Source: Acanthornis magna
Taxonomy: Eukaryota > Chordata > Aves > Passeriformes > Acanthizidae
Length of the DNA: 64,000 nucleotides
Assembly (NCBI GenBank): GCA_036785705.1
Contig: JAWUZG010000032.1
Coordinates: forward strand, 14,650,001 to 14,714,000
Direction: 5' to 3'
A model generated the notes under the pieces. It saw only the letters and a list, made by a program, of their open reading frames with translations, searched no databases and was not told where the DNA came from. Positions within the stretch are counted from its first letter, which is position 1. Each line of letters starts with the position of its first letter. Of the stretch, positions 12,004-26,552 are shown in pieces. The position numbers and the translations under genes were made by a program.

Positions 12004-15000
12004 CAACATTTCACTCACATTCTCTGTGATATTACAAGCGTCTTTCACTAAGCATTCAGACAACAATCATCACAGAAAAAAGGATCATTTCAAAAAGCAT
12101 CACAGTTTTTATTACCAGAAAATAACTAATTCATGTTGAGGAATGCCAGGTACTTTAATTTCAATTGGTATGTGTTATTATGGTTGCTGATGTACTCTGT
12201 GAGTCAGGCAAGGGAAAAAAATGAACACACATTGGTTTCACACATCTGTATAAGCCAGATGAATCTGGGCCAAAGCACTGGAAAACCTTATTGAGATAGG
12301 CCAATTGCAGCACAATAAACATACATAAAAAAATATTTTCCCCAAAATTAAATTAATGTGTTTTGAAAAAACTTATTATACAGATAATATGTCAGAGTAC
12401 TGACTAAACTGGGTAAGTTAAATAATAGAAAAGGTTTATAAAAATACTCTCTTCATAAGGTCCTTTGCATGGAAAACTACAAGAAGGAGAGTAATTTTGT
12501 TTAGAAGGTACTCTTTTAAAACAAGACATGCTGTTGTGATTGCTTCAAATGCTGCAGTGCCATATGCCACATCTAACAAAACCACTCAATGATTAACTTG
12601 CATTTTCCTTTAACTACTCATTTCAAGGCAGAGTCGAACAGCAGCATACACAATCTAGAGATGCTGAGGGTCTCTTCATGTTATGACTCAAAAGAAGTTT
12701 CCAGCCAGAACAGATTCTGCTCCTGCAAACATTTATTTTGTGTTGGAAACAGAAATCCATTTGCCTATAACAACATAAAATGTGAAGTGAAGAAAGGAGA
12801 GGACAGGTAGGAAAAATTCCTGTTCATACCACCTTTAACCCAAGCTGCATTTCTCACAGTGCCAGCACAACACCCACAACACCAAAATGAGATTAATGAG
12901 GTTCTTCTTCTTATTATTATTAATTAGATTTGCTGAGGACAATAGATTCAGGGAATGCCGAGCAGACTCACCATAACAGATCCAGCTTTGGATCTCTACA
13001 GCTGTATGTCTAATACTGCCCTATTGCTCTGCTCTCCACATGGCAGCTTTGCCTATGTAAAGTAATGAAGTGTAAGTAACAAGTCAGTACAAAATAAATG
13101 GGGCTTTTATGCATGTGCCACAATTCCTCATGGTAGCTGAAAGATTATTTCTTTGTATTTAAGTAAATAGATGCATGTAAGTATTTTCAGGGACAAAAAA
13201 AATGCTTACCATGTATACTTTGAGAGTTGCACTGCTAGCAAGTTGGAGCACAGCCAGACAAGCATTACCTTTCTGTAGCTACTTATATAATTATTTTCAG
13301 GATTAGGTTCACAGATATTAATTCGTCATGTAGGCTTTCTGGTCACAGCAGAAATCCATAACAGAAAAAAGGAATCCACTTTGAATTAGGAAATTACAAC
13401 AAAATACGATAGGATTAAGATATAATTCTATATTTTGAAGTGAAAATAGATTCATTTTGCTAACTGTTAAACCTTAATTGAGTTATGTTTCAAAGAAAAT
13501 CTTATTTTGCTGGTTATTTACACAACAGAAGTATGATTTCCAAGAATATTGGAAGAATTCATACATAAAGAAAATGTATGCAGCTCCTATTTAGAGGACA
13601 TATGCATGTATTTGTCTTAGCACATTTTAGGAAATAATAAAAAAAATTTTTTAAAATATATCTTTGACAGTAATAGTCAGCTCTATCATACAAAGTTGTT
13701 TTATTCAGCCTTTATACACAATTTCTGTACAGGACATTTTCTCTAGGGAATCAACATCAGAATTCCTAAGTTTGGGAAAATAGTGGGTTTCAGATTTGTA
13801 TCACCTCTGCCTACTCAATAGCTAGCAAAATCTTCAGACAGCTAAATATACCCTTAGAAAGTCAGCCTTCATTCACATCATGACATGCATTTAAATCCTG
13901 GAGACATGAATTCTAGCTTCTTAAAGAAGTGAAGTTTCACCAAGTTAAAAACTACTGAATAGTGCCTAGCTGGAGGTTAAAATACCTTTTCTTGCAGAAA
14001 GTATTGACCTGAGTTTCCTCAGGCATTCAGGTGATAAATTCTGAACACTTTCTCACCTCTTCTCCCTATTCAGCTGGAATGGAGGCAACCCTCCAAATGC
14101 TGCTCAGGACCAGGAGGCTTAGAGGAGGCAGCCAAGGGTCAGCTACCACTTCATCTAATTGGAACTAATCTGCATGTGCCACAGCATGGCCTGAAGCCAG
14201 GAGCAGGTTTAGCTACATAGATGGATGAGTTCTTCCTGCCTATTCAGATCTTCATTTTTCCCCCACAGCATTCAGCACATGCCATGATTTGCAGTCCTGT
14301 CTAATGGATTTTCATGGATCTAGGAAACTGTATGTTTAGGAGACTGCATATCCATTAATAGCCTCTCTACTTTTAATTGCAACATAGCAGAAGGTAAAAG
14401 GACATGGAAAAAATATGTCAGGACTATACATACTCAACATGGGTCTACTTAGATGTGACTTTTAAAGAACTATCATCTTGCTGACTGATTACTGCAAAAA
14501 CTAGACGATTCTTCCCCCTAGGAAGGAAATAAATTGTAAATAGAAACTAGACTAAGCAGCATAAAGACAACATAGTAAACATTATCTAAAAAGACTAATT
14601 ATACAAGACCAAGTACTTCATACTAGTTTTCATCCTGAAAATTTCTCAAAAGCTGTTTGCCTATTCAGATGAGAAAACTAAATGACTAAGATTTAATATT
14701 CTTAGTGCATGACCTAGTTTCCAGACCAGTGCCCAATCTACTACAATATTTTGTCTCTCTTGATGAAGCAGAGCTCACTAATTAAGGGGGGAAAATGTGT
14801 GTACTCATACGCATTGCATAGCTCTGAAGTAAGACAAAGAAAGCTGTTAAAGATTTGTCAAGTGTACCTCAAAGAAAACCAGAAAGGGTGTTTGCCAGCC
14901 ACACACACCCTGTTTAAATTGATGGTGATTCATTAAGACAGCTATATGATGCTTTCCTATATTAATATATTCTTCTTACCTGTGTTTTACCCACTACTCC

Positions 15001-18000
15001 TTACAGCAGACCAGTTAGAGGACTTGGTAACTACAGAACCAGAGGAAAGTTACTTGTTGGCATAAACTACACAAAAGTAAGAAGTTTAGGAAATAATGTT
15101 ACTTCGAAGGATGAGCATCTTTACCTTACAGCAGAATTTTATTTTTTTTTTCCCAAGAATGACACCTCAGAAGAAAGCACTCACTTTTTATTTCCTACTT
15201 GGAGTTTATCCCTGTACTTCAAGAAGCACAAGAGCTCAGTAGCACAAACAGCCTGGCAGGAACGCAGAGGCTCCAGTTTCATGCGGACTCCTGACCTGGA
15301 ACACTTTTGCTCTTAACAGCAAATGCAACACTAGTGGCTACGAGACAGAGCCAGACTGGTTATGTTTCTCCAGGTAAGATGCAAAGTGAGATGCTCTACT
15401 TTTTCTGAGCTTAGATAAAGTGTTCCTTTCAAGCAGCTCCTGAGGATGAGTGCTGCAAGCCCTCTTTGTACTGCAGTATAGTAAGACACTTTTTCGGATA
15501 CCTCTTTACACAGACTCAACCAAGATTCATTTATTTATCCCAACCTACAATCAATGCATTTAGTTCAACCATTGCACTGTGCTAAATGTAAGAATTTGCA
15601 TGTTCTATAGGAATTAAAAAACATAACTCAGAATTAGCAAAAGTTTTTTTTACCTGACCTTTGACTGACATAAGAAACCAGGCAGTGCCAAATCCTCTAT
15701 TACATGAACACAAGTAATGTTTATACAGACTTCCTTTACAGAAAGGAATGCAATTGGTGAGCCTCAATCTTAAGAGAATCTATCATGAACTCTTGTTTTA
15801 ACACAAAAAAGAGATAAACCATACTGATTTTACACTCTCCCAAGACTATAGTAAGCCATAAATTTGCATCACTGTACTTCAGAACACTCCTGGGAGAGAG
15901 GCGACTTGAAACATACCAAGACAGAGATGTCTTGGAATTGAAAGGACACCTGTCCCACATAAGCAAGGGAAGAGTTTCAGAGAAACTTTTGGAATTAACA
16001 CAGCAAGCAGTCACCTAAAACATATGATCTGAGGAAGGCGGAATAGTCTGGGCAGAGAGAAGAACAAACTGCTGCAAGATCTCACTCTGGCAGAAGGTCC
16101 AAAAGCCTGAACCCTAATCCCCTGAAAGAAGGCTCCTCATTCTTCCCCAGCCATTTCTCCTAGGACATGACTTTTAACAATGGCTTATGCCTGGGCAAAA
16201 CCAAAGCTACACAAAACTAAGGACCTTAGGGAATTACTCCAACTACTGCTACAGCACAAAATCAAAACTTTGAAATTCATTTTCACAACTTTTTCATTTT
16301 CCTGTAAATAGTAGCAGATAAATTTACCTTTCAATACTAGAGATTCAAGTCAAGTCAAATCAAGTGCTTTGACAAACTCTGTTCTTCATTTTATTTGGAC
16401 ACTACTATGTTCTATTCTGACTTTTATCTGTAACTGCTGAACTCCTTTTTACTATTTAGGTAAAGGGGCTTTACTGTCTCTTTCATAAATACATCCCACA
16501 CACATAAATCTGCTCTCTAAAGTCAGGTATCTGGAGGATGAAATCCAAAAAGTCCGCTAGACGCCAGTACTGTAAATGTTATAGCATGGTTCATAATCAC
16601 CACTATGCACTCCTTTCCAGGACAGATTTAAGGCAAAGATTTTTTTTTCTTGGTCATTAAAAATCCAGAATTATTTTTTGCCTTTGTGGAAAAAGGAATT
16701 ATGTATTTCAAAATAGTTCTTGTTCTTTTCATGCAGAGCAGTACTATTTAAACTCCATGCCAAAAGCAAACTTAAAAGGGTATCACTCACAAGGGAAAGG
16801 AGGAGGAAAACTAAACTGTGATATCCAGTCTGAACTGGATACCAAAATGATTTCATACCTCATAGCACCTACTCTGTTCTGAAGATGAACACAATTCATT
16901 AGTAAGACAGATGAAACTAAAATACTAACATACTAACAGAAGACTCAATACTGCATCTATTTAAGTAAAGTTACATTGAACCAAAAGTGTCTGCAATTTT
17001 TCAAACCACTTGTAATGATAAGAGGGATAAGAAGAAGCAGAACAAAGATTTAGTTTTAATATGAAACTCTGTTTTTTGAGGGGAATTTTTTTTTTCTAAG
17101 CCAGAAATAGATAACAGCTGCTATTCAAACAATAAAGTAAGTAAAAACCTAAGTATAAACATGCAATAATAAATGCATGGCTGCTCTATGCCTCATTTAT
17201 ATTTTAGGACTAACAAATGTGCTTTCTGAGCTCTCACACAGACAACTACGTCTTGACATATTTCCACATCTTTGGCTGAAAGTCACAAGTATTCAGATCG
17301 TAAGAGCTTTTTTTTCTTCAGTTCAAGTTTATGTGTTCTTTATGTGTATATAAAAAGTGTTTACTCCACACTCCCCCTGCTTCCACTACATTACAAACAA
17401 ATTTAGGTCCTGCTCATAGTATTGTGTTTCACACAGGAATAGGCATTAACAGTATCCAAGTAAATTACAAACACTGATTTCAACAGAAAGTACACAGTGC
17501 ACTGCAAGGACTGCCTCCAGGGTGCCCCATGACCTCCTTCTTCTAAGGCAGGATTTTTGCTTCCGGAATTATGCAACAAATTACATTAGCAAAGCTTAAG
17601 ACCAGAAAGTGTTTCCTTATGCATGCAATTCAGAGGTTGTTTTTCATTAACTCCTACAATCATCTATACCAAGGAATACGCATAAGTAATTCTTAGATGA
17701 AATTAGAGATCTATTTTAAACAGAAACAAATTTAGCTTTCTCCACAGCATTTTTTTTCACACAAATCACCCAAAGGTTTGGACTATTAAAGTCATCTTAA
17801 TTAAACAAAAAATGAGATATTATGCTATTCATCACTTTAAACAAATTAGTCAGACTAGCCAAAACCACTTACCTTGCGAACTATGAATACTTCAACATTT
17901 CTTTCTAAACAGGCTGCCAGGAAACATGCTTTAGAAATCTGTGGAGGTTAAAGGAGCTCAAACTCTCCAAGTGACAATGGGTTGGTTTTTTGGGTATTTT

Positions 18001-21000
18001 TAAGGATCAATGCACTAAGATTAATTTCATGCCAGTTTTGCAGCGGCTTCCTCTCTTGTATCCTTCTACCATTCATTTACTCTCAGCTTACACTACTAAA
18101 ACTGGTATTAGAATCAGGTTCTTAGGTCTTTCCCTAACATACCTCCTACACAAATTCATCATCCTCATAAAAATCATGAGCTTATTTGTGAGTATGCTCC
18201 AACCCTTAGATTCCCCATGGCTGGGAGATCCTGTCAGTTCCAGCTCCTGGACCTATCTGTAATGTGCATCATACTGACAGTCCTTTGAGGCAATCTTAAA
18301 ATTCCTATCCTGCTGCATGTCATGAAATCAAGAAAATCAGTCATAATGATAACCCAACACATAATTACACAGCAATTTTCTTATTTCTCTGGAAGCATAT
18401 AATTTCATTCTACATAAAAATTTTCTAAAATGTAAATTCATGGGAATTCAATACCAGTATGCTTGACAGCAATCATTTACTTCTCAATTAAAGATATAAA
18501 TTTGATATTGAGGGGAGAAAGGGGAAGGTAAAGAAAAGCGTGACTGGCATAACTGTTTAATCTATGCAGGCTGCATAGGGTGAATATTAACAAAAACAAT
18601 TAGTTTTGACATTTTCTTAAAGCACTATTAGATGGCCTACCCTATCTGCCTTGACCTCATCCATTACTTCAATTTTTTTTTAAGATGAACTGACATACAA
18701 CACATTCTACAGAGAGCTTTCACAGCTGCAATTTCAGAACCACAAGTCAATTCATAGTTTTTGAGAATAGGACACTGACAATAAATAACACTTCTTAATA
18801 TATCAGTTGAGTAAGAGAGATTTCTCATGACTTCAAGCCCTTCTAGAAAGTAGTGCTTGTGACGCTTTTCTCCCTCAATAGTATGGTAGAACATTCTAGT
18901 GTCAAGCCAAATTCATCCTCTACCTCTGACTAGAAATCATCAGCATCTTTATTTAAATATTTGAATTCCTATGCCACGTAAAACACCTGGAAGCACCAAA
19001 GCCCTTCTCCAGTGTCTTGCAATTTAATGCATAGTATTGCTACTTCTAGCTGTCTATGGGAAAGTTAATTCCAATTCCCACCCCTCCTAGTTTGTAGATA
19101 TATTGTGGCTGTGTCATGTTTGTCTGCAGCTTCTCGTACAAAATTTTGGCTACCATATATGACACATTGGTGATACTACCCACATTCTATTGCCTTTTTC
19201 CTATACCAGATTTAGCTCCTTGATGTTGTGTTACCAGACAATGGAGATAATTTCTGTAAAACTATTGCCAGTCATGGGCCAGGCCTGGTCTGGGCAGAGA
19301 AAATACAGAGAAAGCCTCTCCATGAATAACAAGAACATTCAAACAAAGCTTAACTAATGGCCTACTACCGCCAAATTTTATTACTGTATAACCAATCTCA
19401 TTAGACAGGCACACAAACCAATAATGTTATTTCTGCTCTCTTCTGTCCTTTCCATCCTAGTCTTCCAGCCATGATGGGCCACAAAGCACACAGGCAACCT
19501 CCATACATTTGCTCCAGCCAGCGGAACACAAATGACACCTTACGAGAGCTCTTCAGATTTGCAGGGAGGACAAACCATGTGCTACTGTGGCTGAAATCCT
19601 AGGACCATGTCCTCCACTAAATGATGCTTTTGAAGCTTCTTCGAAACTGCTGTTCCACTGTAAAATTCTCAACTATAAACTGGAAAAAACTTAATGAAGG
19701 ACTTAACTGAAGGGCTTTAATACTCAGTTTCAGACCTCCATCAGCAACATATTTAGCACACTGGCAGCGGCCACTTAAACATCAGAGCCTGAAGCAAGGA
19801 GACCTTTGTCATGAAACTCTGCATCAACCCGAGTAGGCCTGGGGAACAGGAGCCAGAAGCAAACAATGAATCAAACACAGCCCACCTGAGCAGGCAAGGA
19901 AGGAAAGCATGACAAAGCAAAGATGGCACATTTTAATCTGGGGTCATGGGTTAATAAGAAACACTGCTGGCACACACAGTTCTCTTCCTCCTCCTCTCCA
20001 CAAGGCAAGCAGGGCTGGGGGAGAGAACCTTGTGCCTCCTACGGACACAACTTCTAATTTTTTTAGCAACAGCTCTATACAAGACACTGGTTCAGCAGAA
20101 TTGAATAAAGTGCAGAATGCAAGGTAAGAACTTCTGTACTCCAAAATATGCTTTCTGCAGAAAGCACAAATACTCTCTGCAATTATTTTAACCAAACAGA
20201 AGTAAAATTTCTCAGTGAACTCTACTCCTGTTTATTGTCAGCATTCATAAGATTAAAAAAACAACACTCAAGTTCTCTGGCCAGCATGTCTATAAAACCT
20301 AGTGTAGAAAGGCACGTTTAACCCATTTTAAATACAGAGATCCTGCTTACAAGGTACTCTGTGCCAGGATTAATGCTTCTATTAAAATAGCATTTATAAC
20401 TGATGGGCATAGAATTCCTCAATCAAAAGTAAAAAGGTCAATTTTGTATTCAATTACTGAAGTTCAGAAGAAAATTACATGACTGAAAATTGTTTTTAAT
20501 GCCTGAAGCAGCTTTGCAGCAAAACAATTCTAGGTTTCAGCTTCCTGTGACAACTCATACCACTATTCAGTTGCTATTACTGCTATATAGCTTACTGCAT
20601 AACTTTTTCTCCTTCATTTTATTTGCTTTTAATTCAAGTCACAGAACTTTGTTCCCAACTCGCTGTCTCAGCACTCTGTTTCATCCCCGCAAGCAAAAAA
20701 ACTGGAGGCCAACAGGAAGAAAAGAACATAACACCAACCACAGCAACTTACCTACTAGGTGAGGAGCAAAATATTGGAGGCAATGAATGCTGTAAGCTGT
20801 ATACATGAAATATCAGAAGGTGATAAAATAATCTGATTTAAATACTTTGTGCTTTTTTGAAGACTTTTTCCTTATTAATAGTATGCAGCACAAATGTGCC
20901 TTAAAGTAAGAAAGGTGGAAAATAGCACAGAATTGATTTTTAAAGCCCCTTCACACATACTGAAAATAAAAGCAGTCATACAAAAGACATCCTGCATGAC

Positions 21001-24000
21001 TACTCCTCCCTCACACCTTAAGAAGGTGATTATAAGAAGGAAGAATACACTGTGAAGGTGACAACCTCCTCATCCAGCCCTGGTGCCCACCAGTGAGCCA
21101 CTGTTGAGCTCACACCCTTGCCCAAAATCCAAGAAAACAAGGTGGCCGCAGTTCTGCCTGTCTGCAACCTATGATCCTGATTTTTAAAGAGCAAACATTT
21201 CTTGTATGAGCCAAACTCACACTTGAAGAACCCCCTGGTTTAGGTTGCCATTCCACAGAACAGCAACTCCAGTGTTGAAGCTCTCAATTACAGATGAAAA
21301 ATGAAGTGCTTGTCAAACACATGGGCAAAATTGATAGAAGTTCACTCTAAAATGCTTCAAAGACCAGATTTATTTCCTTTTTATGCTAGCACAACCACTA
21401 TACCGTGTGGTCTTGCCAAAGACCTGAAAAGTCATAAGTGTTCATCCCTATCAAGATCAGAATTGCTCTGGTATGTGATCTGGTAAGGATAAGAATCAAG
21501 AACTATTACTGTTAAAAACTACAAAGTTTTAAAGGGCAAAAGGTTAAAGGAAGTACAAGACAGAGTGATCAGCAACTGTTCTAAAAAAAAGTCCCTCAAA
21601 TTATACCTTTACTTCCACATGAAGCTGACAACCTTGCCATGTAAAAAACAGTATCATACCTACTACCACTTAAAATTAAAAAATCCCTTGCATTATGAAG
21701 TAACTTCAAAAAAATCTATCTTACGAATTATTTATTAATTATAGATACGTCTAATATGCCATTTAAAGAAGTGTTTTTCTCCTCCATTCCTAATGTCCTC
21801 AGCTTTCTTCCCAGAATAGCTATCTACAGCTAAGGCAAAGGCAATATTCACTGAGCACTGGCCACTCCAGAGGACCTGCCCAAAGCACACACAGGTTTTA
21901 GATGTGAAAATATTAACATTATCAATAGAAGGAGAAATAGATTTCTATTGCTTAGTATTTGATAAAGGAATAGATTTATTTAAAAGAAGTTCTTAAATAC
22001 TTCTTCTATTTTACCCATCAAACAGAGAAAATCTCACTGCAATACTTCTGACTTTTTACTGAGGTTTGGGTTTTCTGAGACGTTTACAGGGTTGCCCACT
22101 AATGTCAAAGTCATAAAACCTTTTTTATATGTCACCCAATCTAATCACAGGTTTTTACTTTCGCAAAATCAAACTTGCTTTTAGAGAGGCAACTAGCTGT
22201 ATACAGAAAAAAATCTATCTGTATTTCACAAGCATTCTCATCCCACGGTCAGAAATGTACGGCAAAATGCGAAGTCCATGAGTCTCTCTAAAAAGTTTAC
22301 AATTGACTTTTGGTAAATTAGTGCACCTAGCACATGCAATCTGATAGGAAAGACAAGCATTCATATCTTAAAAACCCTCTAATCAACTGCTCATTCCCTC
22401 AGCATGGAATTGATTATTCGCCAGAGGCATCCTTCACTCTTCTGCCTCTCCTGAGGGATCCAGTTGAGCCACTGTTAGAAAGAAGACATTGGGATAAATG
22501 GACGTTTGCTCTGTTCCAGTGTGGTTCTTCTACAGTAAATCCCACAGTAAGTCAATGCACTGACTATCAACTCCAGCCAACAACTAATGTCACTTAGCTG
22601 AGGACCTGCTAAGATCCAGGGGCATCACATCTAGGAGATGTAAAGACAAAACACCAGTGCAACAGCAGGTGGGATGGACATTGGGAGCTCTCAGATATTC
22701 AGCGGCCTTATCAGATGGTCCTTTCTGAAATTTTCCACTTTAGTGCAACTTGAATAAAGGGAAAGAAAAAAAGGAGGGGCCAACAGTTTACAAGCACATT
22801 ATACTCAGCAATGACAACAGCAGTCACTCAGTAAAGGAGTTAAAATTAGGCATCTGGGGAGGAGAAAGAGCCCTCCAGCACTTAGGTTAAATAGAATCAC
22901 TTATTTACTGCTCACTGAATTGCTCTGCAAGAATACAAAAGCAGCCTGGAAACAAAGCATTTTCCCAATGGCAAAGTCTCTCAATCAGGGAAGAGTTTAC
23001 ACTTGGCAACTAATACAGGCTATTGGGAAAGTTTTGTATCGAAATGCATTTTTGTCTATTGTCACACTGAGATTTTGAAAATAAGCAGCTTATGGGAACC
23101 TATGATTTGCTTAAATATTAAAAGGTAAAAAATTAAAGATGAGAGTGTAGTGTTAAACTATTTGTGTGCTTTAAAATTGTAAACTTGTGCACTCAATAAA
23201 GCATAAATGAGATTTACAGTAGGGAAAGAGCAAATTACTTCCACACTTCTGTAGCTCATCAGCTCAAAGAGCATACAACTCCTAGCCAAATCTATTTCAG
23301 TGAAGTGAAACTGTGTTTGTTTTCCTTGTAATTGCTATTTACAATGTGTGTGGTTGCCTGAGGGAAAAAGACAATTACCAGAAAGGTTCGAAATACACTT
23401 TTAAACACTAACAGCCTAAAATTTCAGACAATAAGCTGAATTACAATTATTGTCCATAGACTTGGACACACGTCCTCAAGTAATTAAATTCAGTCTGTTA
23501 CAATCCACTGTTTGTCATGATTTTTGACGTATCACTGCTGCTGAGATGGCACAAACCACTCAGTGACCCAAAATGCTTTCGGGGGGTGGCAGGGGGAGAG
23601 GGAGGGGAAATAAATCATAAAACTGAACTTCTCCCCAGTGAAGGTTGGACATGTTTGCAAATTACTAAAATAGTAAAATGTAAAGGATTTAAGAATGAGA
23701 GTGCCTAGGGTGTCAATTTTGCCATCCAAGTAGAAGCAGAGGCAAGGCAGAAAAGAAATTTGGGTGTTTATCCCGGCATTTACACAGACCTTTCTCTCAC
23801 AAGCAATCAAGGTTAAGTATAAAAAGCAATGTACGGAATGAGCAGAAATCCACTTTTATTGCTCAATGAGTGGGGCACTTAAATGGAGCACCTAAATGGA
23901 AATACGGTTTTGGGGTTGGGTTTTCTGTTTTGGTTGGGTTTTTTTTCTTTTTAAATCTAACACTTATTTCTTCTTACATCTAGTTTTAAAGATGTTCAAA

Positions 24001-24854
24001 TATAAATGGCTCCATGTAAAATTTTCAACTTGTCTTAGAAAACAAATGCATTATTTGAGGACACAGGCCCCAAGAATCCACATACTGCAGCACAATTCAG
24101 TTTTACCTGCTTAACAGACCCTGAAAATATAATTTACCGTCTTTTTCTACAAGTCACTGCTAGATACCACTATTTCTACATATGTGCAAATAGGCCTCTT
24201 AAAACTGGCACCATTTCCAAAAGAAAGTGCTGATCCTGAAAAATTACAACCCCTTGACAAGGCCAAGGTAGCAGAAAGTTCTGGCACCTTGCGGGACTGC
24301 AAAAAATCCCTGTACTTTAGAATCATTAACGGAGATATTTTATCTACTTCAAATGGAATTCTCAGCAACCTGATGCTTGTTTAATAGTCTTGGCAATAGA
24401 GAGTGAATTGGGAGTAGCAGCTTCCACATGCACAGGCAGGCCACGAGCTATCAAACTGGCAACCATGTCCTTGACATACTTGAATTTAGTGCACCTATAC
24501 AGAATCAAATATACACATATTAGGGCGTGGGAGTACATATAGATATCAGGGTGTAATACATCTACACCCACAAAAACATCACCTGTCTCAGCTAGAAAAC
24601 TTGACTACCTATCCTTTACCAGACCAGGAGCAGACTTTTGTCACAGGCACGAAGGCCAGATTTCTCATCTGAGCATTTCTGGCATTGAATTATGTTCACT
24701 GGGTGGATGTGGCTGGTAATGAACAACTATCTTTCCCTGCTTCTCTACGGCACATGTGTGCTATACCACAGCTGAGAGGGTATGAAAGAATAAAGCCTAA
24801 CCCAGGAAGAGCATGGTGCTAACCCACCAAGGCTGTCAGCCTGATCCTTTCACT
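12004..24854. other. ME1 intron, long repeat-poor stretch
   Basis: Nearly 13 kb of AT-rich intron with no CR1 or LTR that I can recognise and no open frame over about 95 codons. Moderately GC-richer patches occur at about 14040-14220, 19740-20060 and 21050-21180, but none shows a coding signature. Conserved regulatory elements may be present and cannot be seen without alignment. Confidence 0.55.
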
Positions 24855-24915
24855 TAAGAGCTGGACTGGATAATCCTTGTGGGTCTCTTTCAACTCAGAA
24901 TATTCTATAATTCTT
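24855..24915 (+). mobile_element. CR1 3' tail fragment
   Basis: This is a short CR1 3' end on the plus strand: GAGCTGGACTGGATAATCC, then 'gggtctctttcaactcag', then an ATTCTATAATTCT tail. It is antisense to ME1. The sequence 5' of it is not recognisable as CR1. Confidence 0.75.
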
Positions 24916-25969
24916 GTCTCTTGTAACTTAAAATCAAGCAAAACCCTTCCTCTGTAGCACCTGATCTGTGATGACCCACCCTTAGGGGGGAGAAAATCAT
25001 AGCAATGAGCCTGCCTCTGACTCTCCTTTAGTCAATGCGTTTTAGAACAGGCCCCTTTCTATTTCTTAAAACAAGGTGAGTTTTCTGTTGGGTTGGCCTT
25101 CCTGGTTATGCTGAATCAGACTTTTTCCATGAATATTACAGCTGCTTAAAAGCAACCTCAAGCAAAACAGCCTCTCCTTGGTTTCTTTGTGGGAGTTTTA
25201 TACTTTGGTTAATTTTCCTTTAATGTGACCTCAGGAGACCTTCTCAGGCCTACAAACAGACTTAAGACAGCCTCTAAGGAAACTCTGTAGTCAAGCACCA
25301 ACACTAATAAAAGCACTATTCACCTAACTAATACATGGAGCTTTTAGTGATGAGTCAGCCTATCCAGTAAAACTAGAGACAGTTTTTGTGAATTTGTACA
25401 ATTCAGCAATAAGCAAAATGACTGTATATACATTCTAATGCAGATACACAGGTCTGAGCACCGTTCCAGGTAATAGACAAGATGAAATTTGGAGGCAAGG
25501 GCCTGACCAAGGCTTCATGTGCTAGGTGTGGTTTATTATCTACCTTTAACCATTTTTCATTTCGCTAGCAAATTCAGGGCTCATCGAGCCAATTTAATTA
25601 TTTTACTATTTGAACTTTGCATCTTTATGAAGGCAGTTGTGCAAACACTTGTCTACTCAGCTTTATTTTTCCCAGATTAATTTTACATGTTTAGAAAGTT
25701 TTATTAAGCTGAATTACCATTCTTAAGCAAACTAGAAATGCGTCAAAAAGGTTTTGCTGTGCTATGGCATCCCTTAGAAAAACTGACTGCATTCACTGAT
25801 GCAGAGCAGGGAGGAAACTGCAGTTGCATTTCAGAGCTCCAAGAGGAATAGGGGTGATAAACACATTTTCCACCTGCCAGGGGAGAAAACGCAGGACAGC
25901 ACCAACAGCCACTTGTGCCCGCAGGAATCGAGGTGGGGCATCTGTGGCAAAGAGGATTGGAAAAGGAGG
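24916..25969. other. ME1 intron next to the promoter
   Basis: AT-rich intron leading into the CpG island. CpG density begins to rise after about 25840. No other feature was recognised. Confidence 0.5.
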
Positions 25970-26415
25970 GTACCGGGAAAACACAAGCACGGCAGCAGGA
26001 ACTCGCATCCAAGCGGCATAACTTTCAGCAGCATCCTCCTGCCCGTGCTGCTGCAGCTCCTCTCCCCTGGGGGATCCAGCGGGGATGGCTCCGCGGCCCG
26101 GGGCCGGTGTGGCGGGGCCCGGCAGGGCGCCGGCCGCCCCCCGCCGCCCGAAGGAAGAGGAAACGGCGCCGGGCCCGCAGGAAGTGCCGCTGCCCCGCGC
26201 CCGCCGCCCCCGGCCCGGCGGCCGCTGCGCGGGGGCGGCCCGGGCGCTCGGCGGGCGCTGCGCCGTGACAGGTGGCGGCGGCGACAGGCGGCCCGGCGGC
26301 CCCGGCACCGCAGCAGCGCCCGGCGGGACCGTCCGTCACCCGCGGGGGCCGCGGCGAGGGTTCGGGCAGCCGCCGCCCTCCTCGCCAGCGGCGCACCTGC
26401 CCTACCCGCCCCTAC

Positions 26416-26460
26416 CTTGTTGAGGTGGGGGTCGCGGAGCACCTCGTAGCCCCTCTTCAT
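26416..26460 (-). CDS. ME1: ME1 exon 1 coding part (cytosolic NADP-malic enzyme, N-terminus)
   Basis: ME1 is the cytosolic malic enzyme. It oxidatively decarboxylates L-malate to pyruvate and CO2 and reduces NADP to NADPH, which in birds mainly feeds hepatic fatty-acid synthesis. The exon reads MKRGYEVLRDPHLNK on the minus strand. This is the N-terminus I know for avian malic enzymes, and its RGY..R.PHLNK core also ends exon 1 of mammalian ME1. The last codon AAG is followed directly by GTAGG (26415 down to 26411), a good splice donor in phase 0. The ATG has an A at -3. Only 15 of roughly 557 residues are here. Exon 2 was looked for to the left and not seen, so intron 1 probably runs off the window. 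The surrounding CpG island and the divergent PRSS35 candidate fit the known gene order. An in-frame ATG 60 bases upstream could lengthen the protein. Confidence 0.93.
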
Positions 26461-26552
26461 GGTGAGCTGCAGGGGCCGGGCGGCCTCCCGCCTGTTCACG
26501 GCTGCCTTCCCTGCTTGCATGGCGCGGCGCGGCGGGGCTGACTGCTGTCAGG
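26461..26552 (-). other. ME1: ME1 5' leader with an in-frame upstream ATG
   Basis: Upstream of the ME1 ATG the reading frame stays open for 20 codons to another ATG at 26520-26518. An in-frame TGA lies ten codons before that. The upstream ATG has G at -3 and C at +4, and the canonical one has A at -3. If the message includes it, the protein gains about 20 residues (begins MQAGKAAVNRRE, ends RPLQLT), making it as long as or longer than the mammalian N-terminus. Avian ME1 is normally annotated from the downstream ATG, and the transcription start cannot be read from sequence, so this may simply be 5' UTR or untranscribed DNA. Confidence 0.5.

Larger units (their letters stand above)
1..26415 (-). 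other. ME1: ME1 intron 1 (partial, continues beyond left edge)
   Basis: All sequence left of the exon 1 donor at 26415 is interpreted as the 5' part of ME1 intron 1. It is AT-rich, has no CpG island apart from the promoter edge, and contains CR1 fragments in both orientations. No other ME1 exon was found; I looked for the reverse complement of the expected exon 2 (GMAFTLEERQQLN region). The reading depends on exon 1 being correct and on there being no nested gene. Confidence 0.75.

Noticed and set aside
25831..26520. A 229-codon minus-strand open frame running from the upstream ME1 ATG through exon 1 and on into the island
   Set aside because: The frame continues past a consensus GT donor into low-complexity Arg/Ala/Pro/Gly sequence. 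Only the first 35 codons can be exonic, and the rest is intron translated by GC-rich composition.
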